Assembly (NCBI RefSeq): GCF_016027715.1
Contig: NZ_CP065691.1
Location: 620,001-684,000, forward strand
Origin: Lactococcus garvieae
Lineage (GTDB): Bacteria; Bacillota; Bacilli; Lactobacillales; Streptococcaceae
Direction of reading: 5' to 3'
Length of the DNA stretch: 64,000 bases
Positions 58,529 through 64,000 of this stretch are shown piece after piece. Both the position numbers and the translations under genes were made by a program. How positions within the stretch are numbered: position 1 is the first letter of the stretch; the number at the start of each line of letters is the position of its first letter. The notes below the pieces were generated by a model. It saw only the letters and a list, made by a program, of their open reading frames with translations. It searched no databases and had not been told where the DNA came from.

Positions 58529-59783
58529 AGTACTTCGCGAATTAGGACCGCTAATCACAGCACTGATTTTACTTGCTATACTCTTTTTTTCGCCCATATC
58601 TGTTTTTACAAAATTTAAAAAACAAGATCTCAGAGAATTGGCCGTAAATCCGAAAAATAGAACAACATTTGTAAGCGAGGCTATAAAATCACAGGCTTTT
58701 TCTGATACAAGTTATCTGCCCATTTTAGGCTCATCAGAACTGGAACACATTGATCCTTTTCATCCAAGTAGTTTTTTCATGAAAAATTACAAAGGATTCA
58801 CACCCTTTCTAGCTGGACAGCCAGGCACACAATCCTTGACACATTTTTTCTATATGAATTCAGTTGAAAAGCAGTTACATGGCCGTAAAATTATTTTTAT
58901 CATTAGTCCTCAGTGGTTTACACCAAAAGGAATCGGAAGTTCCGAGTTTAGTCAATTTGTTACTAAAGGCGAAATATACGCTTGGCTAAAGTCGGCAAAA
59001 CCATCAGATAAAGCAACGCAAAAATTGGCACAACGCTTACTAAAATTTGAAAACTTCCCGGAAGATATTCTTATTTCTAATGCTTTGACATCTTTAGCAA
59101 AAGGGCAAAGACTCGATGCAATAACCTTAACAGCTATTAAAATTGCTAACCAGTTTTGGACGAAGCAAGATGCGATTTTTACAAGCTTATCTAAATTTGA
59201 AGGACAGCAAAAAGAGGCTTTTAAAAAAGTTAAATATGTAAGTGAGCAACTTCCGAAAACACAGGACTTCAATCAATTAGACCAAGCCGCGTATAGAAGA
59301 GGCAAGGAAAATTCATCAACTAATCAATTTCAAATTGCCGATCAGGTTTGGACGAAGAACTTATCCAAAGTTTTTGAAGAACGTAAAGAAGTTATGAAGG
59401 ATGTAAGTTATCTTCAAAGCCCAGAATTCCTAGATTTTCAACAGCTTTTAAATCAATTTGCTCAAAACAGTAATGATGTACAATTTATTATTCCTCCTGT
59501 TAATGGAGCATGGTATAAGTACTCAGGCCTATCCTATGAAATGCTACAGCAATTTAGTAAGAAGATAAAATATCAATTAAACGCCCAAGGCTTTCATAAT
59601 ATATACGATATGACGGATAAATTCAGTGATAAATATTATATTGGAGATACCATTCATTTAAATGATCGGGGATGGGTAGCAGTGAACCATAAAATCGAAG
59701 AATTTATGAAACAAGCACCTGTAAGGAACTATAAAATAGATAATACTAAATTTCTGTCGAAAAATTGGCAGATAAACTCCTAA
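58515..59783 (+). CDS. dltD: DltD, D-alanine transfer protein
   Basis: 422 aa from the ATG at 58515 inside the end of dltC; an in-frame ATG at 58461 lies deep inside dltC and is rejected. One N-terminal helix (~12-30), then an extracellular SGNH-like domain with LPILGSSELEHIDPFHP (nucleophile Ser), PQWFTPKG, and DTIHLNDRGW at the end carrying Asp and His. DltD acts with DltB in the final transfer to lipoteichoic acid. Last gene of dltXABCD. Confidence 0.95.
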   Translation: MKKDKVLRELGPLITALILLAILFFSPISVFTKFKKQDLRELAVNPKNRTTFVSEAIKSQAFSDTSYLPILGSSELEHIDPFHPSSFFMKNYKGFTPFLAGQPGTQSLTHFFYMNSVEKQLHGRKIIFIISPQWFTPKGIGSSEFSQFVTKGEIYAWLKSAKPSDKATQKLAQRLLKFENFPEDILISNALTSLAKGQRLDAITLTAIKIANQFWTKQDAIFTSLSKFEGQQKEAFKKVKYVSEQLPKTQDFNQLDQAAYRRGKENSSTNQFQIADQVWTKNLSKVFEERKEVMKDVSYLQSPEFLDFQQLLNQFAQNSNDVQFIIPPVNGAWYKYSGLSYEMLQQFSKKIKYQLNAQGFHNIYDMTDKFSDKYYIGDTIHLNDRGWVAVNHKIEEFMKQAPVRNYKIDNTKFLSKNWQINS

Positions 59784-59802
59784 ATACTTTAATAAAATTT
59801 TT

Positions 59803-59810
59803 GGTATAAT
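59803..59810 (+). promoter_or_regulatory. Extended -10 promoter
   Basis: GGTATAAT with TG at 59802-59803 (TGGTATAAT), 18 bases before the next ATG; an AAGAGG SD lies between. Confidence 0.5.
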
Positions 59811-59828
59811 TAGAATAAGAGGTATAAT

Positions 59829-60656
59829 ATGAAAAGACAAAATTTTTATTTTATTTTAGGAGTGATGGCAACGGGTTTGTTTACATTGAGTGCATGTGGT
59901 GCAAAAGAGCCTACCTCCATATCGAGTAGCAGCTCGAATGTTTCAAGGAGCAGTACCTCTCAGATCCCGAATGATTCTACAAAGTCAGAAAGCAATATTG
60001 AAAATGCGGAAGGGCTTTCTGATGAGTCTGCTGAAAAAATTAATGACGAACTCGCTCAATGGTTTGCTCAAAGCACTTATGGTGAAAAGAAGGCAATAGC
60101 TAAAAAAGGGCTGAGTTGGTATCATGGAGCAGGTTCTCCAACTATAGTAGACCTAGACACAGAGGATGGCAAACTCTTGCAAGGCATTTGGTGGATTGGT
60201 GGAACAAAAATGTCCGATATCACAGACCAAATAGCTTCCCTCGCTTATCCACCAAAAACACGGCAACAATTTCTTAATCAAATAAGTGAATATAAGTTTT
60301 CTCTCCTCGGAGTATCTAGAGAAATAAAAGATGAAAGTTCAATTGCGACTACGAATGGTTTCTCCATATACACTCTAGCTAATGGGGAAACTGGTATCAT
60401 CGAGGATGAACAGGACTATATTTGGAAACACGTTCCAGCCAATGCTCAAAATGAAGCAAGTGCTACAGCCTATTTCTATCAAAACAACATTGTTAAATCA
60501 TCTGATACAATAGCTGTTTATCCTGCTACGAATGGTATCGTTTATTTTAGTGATAAAAATAATTACACTGAAAAAGAGGGCTCTGTCGCTACACGTGCAC
60601 CCAAAGATGTCCAAGAGGAATATCAGAACCTTATTAAGAAGTACAAGAAGCTGTAA
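59829..60656 (+). CDS. Hypothetical lipoprotein
   Basis: 275 aa. Signal peptide with lipobox LSAC (Cys at residue 23), then a Ser-rich linker (~30-55) and a soluble domain beginning LSDESAEKINDELAQWFAQSTYGEKKA, with a Trp-rich middle (LSWYHGAGSP, GIWWIGG). The domain pattern suggests a LAB surface lipoprotein of the DUF4767-like kind, but I cannot assign it firmly. Own promoter, and a strong terminator follows, so it is separate from dlt. Confidence 0.7.
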   Translation: MKRQNFYFILGVMATGLFTLSACGAKEPTSISSSSSNVSRSSTSQIPNDSTKSESNIENAEGLSDESAEKINDELAQWFAQSTYGEKKAIAKKGLSWYHGAGSPTIVDLDTEDGKLLQGIWWIGGTKMSDITDQIASLAYPPKTRQQFLNQISEYKFSLLGVSREIKDESSIATTNGFSIYTLANGETGIIEDEQDYIWKHVPANAQNEASATAYFYQNNIVKSSDTIAVYPATNGIVYFSDKNNYTEKEGSVATRAPKDVQEEYQNLIKKYKKL

Positions 60657-60676
60657 AAGCTTTATATTGCAACAAG

Positions 60677-60717
60677 AAAGAGCCCGCTATATTCAATATA
60701 GCGGGCTCTTTTTTATT
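60677..60717. terminator. Strong terminator
   Basis: AAAGAGCCCGCTATA pairs with TATAGCGGGCTCTTT, then TTTT. Confidence 0.9.
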
Positions 60718-60744
60718 ATATTCATTATTATAAAGCTTATGATA

Positions 60745-61296
60745 TTAATCTACTCGACTATTTTCTGAAGTACCCTCATCCACTTTATCTTTTACTTTAT
60801 CCACTTGTTTCGAAGTGAATTTACCTGTACTTTGAGCCGCATCCACAACGCGATCTTGAACGGTAACTTCGTCCTCTCTTTGTTGCTCTTTGGTCTTGAT
60901 ATCTGTAACTGTAACATTCACTTCAACGACATCTAAGTCGGTCATATTTGCGACTTCTTTACGGATAACATCTTTGATTTGATCATAAATCTCAGGAACA
61001 TTTTTACGGTATTCTGTAATGACTTTCAAATCTACCGCAACTTGAGTTTTTCCAACTTCTACATCCACTCCTGAAGTCACATTATCAGTGTTCACAAGTT
61101 TGCCTGTTAAGTTAGAGAAGAAGCCACCTTCGATAGAGAGAAGACCATCCACGGTTTCTAGGGCCAAGCCTACAATTTTTTGAACGACTTTATCTTCATA
61201 AGTCAATTCACCTTTGATGTCATGCTCATGAGTTTGAGTATCCACTTTATCATTTTCGGCCATTGTTCCAAACGATTTCATGTTTTCTTGTACCAT
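60745..61296 (-). CDS. gls24: Asp23/Gls24-family envelope stress protein
   Basis: 183 aa. Asp23 domain: GELTYEDKVVQKIVGLALETVDGLLSIEGGFF, VDVEVGKTQVAVDLKVITEYRKNVPEIYDQIKD, VEVNVTVTDI. Acidic, with charged ends. Asp23 is peripheral and held at the membrane by AmaP, whose gene is in the same operon. AAAGGAG SD fixes the start at 61296. Last gene of glsB-amaP-DUF2273-gls24. Confidence 0.9.
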   Translation of the reverse strand: MVQENMKSFGTMAENDKVDTQTHEHDIKGELTYEDKVVQKIVGLALETVDGLLSIEGGFFSNLTGKLVNTDNVTSGVDVEVGKTQVAVDLKVITEYRKNVPEIYDQIKDVIRKEVANMTDLDVVEVNVTVTDIKTKEQQREDEVTVQDRVVDAAQSTGKFTSKQVDKVKDKVDEGTSENSRVD

Positions 61297-61318
61297 TAAA
61301 TTCTCCTTTATTTATAAG

Positions 61319-61507
61319 TTATTTACGATTTTTAAGTTGTTCAATGATGCCTGTCTTTTGTAAAAATAAACCCGCCATTATGCCTAAGCTTATTAAAATC
61401 AAGAGAAGAATCATTTTCCAGAATCCAATTGTGAAGATGGCAATGGCTGCTATACCGCCGATAATGCCTCCAATAATTGGATATCGATATCTTTCTAGAT
61501 AATCCAT
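61319..61507 (-). CDS. DUF2273 small membrane protein
   Basis: 62 aa from the ATG at 61507 behind AGGAGG; GTG 61513 is an alternative. Two hydrophobic helices (IIGGIIGGIAAIAIFTIGF and ILLLILISLGIMAGL). DUF2273 genes lie with amaP and asp23 in many firmicutes, as here. Function unknown. Confidence 0.88.
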   Translation of the reverse strand: MDYLERYRYPIIGGIIGGIAAIAIFTIGFWKMILLLILISLGIMAGLFLQKTGIIEQLKNRK

Positions 61508-61516
61508 TGACACCTC

Positions 61517-62077
61517 CTATATTACACGAGAGCGGTTTGAACTCGCTTCTTTATTTATAGCATTCACTTCAACTTTTATTTTTACGGGTTGATCTACCCC
61601 AAAGAAAAGTTTTAAGCTATCAACTATTTCCTGTTCCAATAATTGAGCCTTCTCTGCGATATCTACCCGAGGGATGATCTCCCCTTTCACATCAATATCT
61701 ATTTTATTTCGATGTAAAATAACATCAATGTTTGGCGATTTGAGGTAGTCGTTCTCAATAACTTTTTCACGAACAAGTCCCTCAATAGCAGAACGTTTTA
61801 AAGTAAGCTTTCCTCCCCGGTTGGAGAGTGTAATGTCTATATAGGTGCGAGGATAGAATGCAATGATGATCAAAGCTAAAATTAAGATACCCGCTAAGAT
61901 AGCATTTCCCCAGAATAAGTACATAGGCATGTATTCCCCAACATAGAGAAGTTGGCTTGAAGTGCTCATCATGTCATTATACTCCACGACATTGTAGTAA
62001 TCCCAAGCAACAGGCACCACAATGGAAAGTAAAAGGATGTCAAACACTATAAGTATAAATTTCTTTCCAGATGACAC
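61517..62077 (-). CDS. amaP: AmaP, alkaline-shock membrane anchor protein
   Basis: 186 aa with two hydrophobic helices (~7-25 and ~55-75), then the conserved AmaP cytoplasmic part (DITLSNRGGKLTLKRSAIEGLVREKV, INPRVDI-like, VDQPVKIKVEVNAI). It anchors Asp23/Gls24 to the membrane. Operon gaps on each side are short. SD is AAAGGAG. Confidence 0.9.
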   Translation of the reverse strand: MSSGKKFILIVFDILLLSIVVPVAWDYYNVVEYNDMMSTSSQLLYVGEYMPMYLFWGNAILAGILILALIIIAFYPRTYIDITLSNRGGKLTLKRSAIEGLVREKVIENDYLKSPNIDVILHRNKIDIDVKGEIIPRVDIAEKAQLLEQEIVDSLKLFFGVDQPVKIKVEVNAINKEASSNRSRVI

Positions 62078-62103
62078 AGGGCCTCCTTTCTAGATTCTTT
62101 AAC

Positions 62104-62346
62104 TCAATGATTCATTTTTGCAAGCACGAAGGAAACTACAGCAACGACGATTACTGCCCCAATGATTGAGGGGATAAGTGCCATTCCGGCTAAAGAAGGG
62201 CCCCAGCTTCCTAAGAGTGCTTGACCAACTGCAGAACCGACAAGCCCTGCTAAGATGTTCGCGATCCAACCCATTGAACCGCCTTTGTGAGTAATTGCTC
62301 CCGCAATCACACCAATAATAGCTCCGACAATTAACGACCAAATCAT
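62104..62346 (-). CDS. glsB: GlsB/YeaQ/YmgE-family membrane protein, copy 1
   Basis: 80 aa, three hydrophobic helices with GAITHKGGSMGWIANILAGLVGSAVGQALLG, the family's glycine-rich core. SD is AGAGGTGG. First gene of the stress operon; promoter on the minus strand with TTGAAT (62420-62415), 17 bases, TAGATT (62397-62392). A near-identical copy lies in opposite orientation at 63709-63951. Confidence 0.9.
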   Translation of the reverse strand: MIWSLIVGAIIGVIAGAITHKGGSMGWIANILAGLVGSAVGQALLGSWGPSLAGMALIPSIIGAVIVVAVVSFVLAKMNH

Positions 62347-62391
62347 AAACCACCTCTTTTCTAGTATGCTCTTACATACGCTTCTAATAAT

Positions 62392-62420
62392 AATCTAACA
62401 CATCTCGAAAACGCATTCAA
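62392..62420 (-). promoter_or_regulatory. Promoter of the glsB operon
   Basis: On the minus strand, TTGAAT, 17 bases, TAGATT. Confidence 0.6.
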
Positions 62421-62533
62421 ATAATTTGTCTTGTTATTTTAGAATAATCAAGGATAAAGCTTATGTTAAAACTATAAGATGGAATGTTCCGAAGATTCGC
62501 AAAATAAATTATTAGGATTAAAAAAATAAAAGT

Positions 62534-62542
62534 GATAGAATA
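62534..62542 (+). promoter_or_regulatory. Extended -10 promoter of ceo
   Basis: TGATAGAAT at 62534-62542, 60 bases before the ATG. Confidence 0.55.
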
Positions 62543-62602
62543 ATGTAAGGGTATTCATTTTTTAACAAAAGTCACTCAAGTATTAGAAAGAAGGAGAAAA
62601 AT

Positions 62603-63532
62603 ATGATACTAGGTTTTATTAAAGCAAACTTTCCAGGAGAACGACGTGTTCCATTACTACCAAAAGACATTGTTGATTTTGATAATCAATTGCTAGTTGA
62701 AACAGGCTTTGGGAGCTTATTAGACATTGATGATGCTGAATATGAGAAAGCTGGGTGTAAAATTTTATCCCGAGAAGAAGTATTTAAGCAATCAGATGCT
62801 ATTTTTTCTTTGAAACTTATCCAGCCAAGCGACTATGATTACATCAAGAAAGGTCAATTAATTATCGGCTGGACGCATCCTTATGGCTCTGGTAAATCAT
62901 TTATGAAAGATCAAGCTTACCCTAAAGAGCTTATTGTTGTGGATTTAGATAATCGTTACCCAGCGATTTATTATAAAGATGAGGTTATTAGAACGAATCT
63001 GCCTTCAGGAATACTCGAACGTAATAGTTTTTATGCAGGATATGCGGGCGTTCTCGATGCCTTGCTTAAATTTGGGATTTTGCCTGATGAAAGTACTAAA
63101 ATTGCCGTACTTGGTTCCGGCAATGTTTCGCAAGGTGCGTTTCATGGTATTTCAAAATTTTCTTCAAATGTAAAAATGTACTATAGACGGACATTGCCAG
63201 TATTTAAGGAAAGTTTTTCTTCTTATGACATAATCGTAAACGGGATAGAAATAAGTGCTGGAAGCGAACCAATCTTGTCTTTAGATGATCAAAAGCATCT
63301 CAAAAAAGGTACTTTTATCATAGATACAGCAGCCGATGCAGGGAATACAATCGAAGCCAATCACTTTACCTCAATGGGGGATTCAATATACGAAAAAGAT
63401 GGCATTTATTATTACTGTGTACCAAATACACCCTCAATTGCATACAGAAACGTAAGTGCATTAATAAGCAAACAGCTCAGTAAATATGTTTTTAAAGACA
63501 ATGTGGATGTTTTTAAAAAGGCAATAAAATAA
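62603..63532 (+). CDS. ceo: N5-(carboxyethyl)ornithine synthase
   Basis: 309 aa, close to the 313 aa of the L. lactis enzyme. LGFIKANFPGERRVPLLPKDI, DNRYPAIYYKDEVI, GYAGVLDALLKFGI and NAD(P) motif VLGSGNVSQGAFHGI match the family, which is related to alanine dehydrogenase. It condenses pyruvate with ornithine (or lysine) and reduces the imine with NADPH. SD is AAGGAG. It lies alone between two inverted glsB copies; neither flank carries transposase or integrase sequence. Confidence 0.9.
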   Translation: MILGFIKANFPGERRVPLLPKDIVDFDNQLLVETGFGSLLDIDDAEYEKAGCKILSREEVFKQSDAIFSLKLIQPSDYDYIKKGQLIIGWTHPYGSGKSFMKDQAYPKELIVVDLDNRYPAIYYKDEVIRTNLPSGILERNSFYAGYAGVLDALLKFGILPDESTKIAVLGSGNVSQGAFHGISKFSSNVKMYYRRTLPVFKESFSSYDIIVNGIEISAGSEPILSLDDQKHLKKGTFIIDTAADAGNTIEANHFTSMGDSIYEKDGIYYYCVPNTPSIAYRNVSALISKQLSKYVFKDNVDVFKKAIK

Positions 63533-63708
63533 CTCTGTAAACTAAGCAAAACATAATCCAATAGTACAGGTTATCGTACAGAAATATACGCATGAAAATA
63601 TAATTTATTATTTGCTCATAAAATAATAAACAACTTATTTGTAGGAAGATTATGTATTTGTTAAAATGAATATGTTATTAAATTATAATAAAAGAAAGAG
63701 GTATTTTT

Positions 63709-63951
63709 ATGATTTGGTCATTAATTGTCGGAGCTATTATTGGTGTGATTGCAGGAGCTCTCACTCACAAAGGCGGATCTATGGGATGGATCGCAAACAT
63801 CTTGGCAGGGCTTGTTGGTTCTGCGGTTGGTCAAGCACTCTTAGGTAGCTGGGGCCCTTCTTTAGCCGGAATGGCGCTTATCCCCTCAATCATTGGGGCA
63901 GTAATCGTCGTAGTGGTTGTATCTTTCTTCTTAGGAAAAATGAAAGACTAA
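63709..63951 (+). CDS. GlsB/YeaQ/YmgE-family membrane protein, copy 2
   Basis: 80 aa, differing from copy 1 at only about nine residues, mostly at the C-terminus (VVVVVSFFLGKMKD against VVAVVSFVLAKMNH) plus GAL for GAI. DNA identity is also very high, with long identical blocks around GGGGCCCTTCTTTAGCCGGA. SD is AAAGAGG; a TATAAT at 63684-63689 precedes it. It has no amaP or gls24 next to it within the window. Recent inverted duplication is likely. Confidence 0.9.
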   Translation: MIWSLIVGAIIGVIAGALTHKGGSMGWIANILAGLVGSAVGQALLGSWGPSLAGMALIPSIIGAVIVVVVVSFFLGKMKD

Positions 63952-64000
63952 AGTTTACTATGTGTCTAGGAACGAAGTTTCTATAGATGATAAGCAGCAA

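Larger units (their letters stand above)
62104..63951. repeat. Inverted duplication of glsB flanking ceo
   Basis: The ~243-bp coding sequences at 62346-62104 (minus) and 63709-63951 (plus) are near-identical inverted repeats about 1.36 kb apart, with ceo between them. Confidence 0.85.

Noticed and set aside
59823-59828. TATAAT immediately before the ATG of the lipoprotein gene at 59829, as another leaderless case
   Set aside because: A better extended -10 (TGGTATAAT at 59802-59810) lies 18 bases before the ATG with an AAGAGG SD between, so this TATAAT is probably chance.
1-64000. CRISPR arrays, rRNA or tRNA genes, prophage and insertion sequences
   Set aside because: No repeat-spacer pattern, tRNA-like cloverleaf or transposase-like protein was noticed while reading; a tRNAscan and CRISPR search would settle it.

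Overview
The window is AT-rich, densely packed Gram-positive DNA and reads as a chromosomal segment of a Lactococcus. The supporting genes are an FMN riboswitch with ribU, rplJ-rplL behind an L10 leader, a CtsR-controlled clpB, a dltXABCD operon, a gls24/amaP operon, N5-(carboxyethyl)ornithine synthase (an enzyme best known from Lactococcus), L-lactate oxidase and pyruvate oxidase. A bifunctional gshF, a RbsU-type ribose operon and a sortase-C pilus cluster suggest a lineage other than typical L. lactis, perhaps the L. garvieae group; that is inference. I saw no prophage, insertion sequence, CRISPR array, rRNA or tRNA gene.

Layout. 0-5.1 kb: end of an unknown gene, a coiled-coil protein with a CPA1 Na+/H+ antiporter, riboswitch-ribU, and L10/L12. 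5.2-16.1 kb: small membrane proteins, a glyoxalase-type operon behind a CopR-like box, TMEM175, an amidase with an orphan solute-binding lipoprotein, OsmC, gshF, an MFS pump, HdeD, and an Rrf2 regulator with its likely target. 16.2-25.1 kb: clpB, ndk, an MFS protein, a methyltransferase behind a leader peptide, a second CPA1 antiporter and AIM24. 25.1-31.7 kb: mntH-mntR, two rhodaneses behind a perfect 64-bp inverted repeat, a FAD oxidoreductase, a repeat protein and an EmrB-like pump with an attenuator-like leader. 32-37.5 kb: a redox block (Spx-like protein, lactate oxidase, pyruvate oxidase, YjdI/YjdJ, disulfide oxidoreductase). 37.6-40.9 kb: rbsR-rbsK-rbsD-rbsU. 41-45.1 kb: an rsgA paralogue behind a leader peptide, then two convergent operons that each pair a paralogous MarR regulator with a tRNA-editing-type protein. 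45.3-52.1 kb: pilus cluster. 52.1-60.7 kb: proBA, an alpha/beta hydrolase, dltXABCD and a lipoprotein. 60.7-64 kb: glsB-amaP-DUF2273-gls24, then ceo flanked by a second, inverted copy of glsB.

Many of the genes serve stress and envelope physiology: H2O2-producing lactate and pyruvate oxidases next to thiol and redox functions (glutathione synthesis, rhodaneses, OsmC, Spx, disulfide reductase), manganese uptake, cell-envelope charge (dlt) and Gls24/AmaP. The least expected material lies in non-coding regions: two leader-peptide/SD-sequestering arrangements (rsgA paralogue and methyltransferase), a perfect 31+31-bp inverted repeat before the rhodaneses, efflux genes with terminator-like leaders, and several genes whose -10 box sits 6-8 bases before the start codon. 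The twin MarR/tRNA-editing operons are the strongest candidate for an undescribed system.
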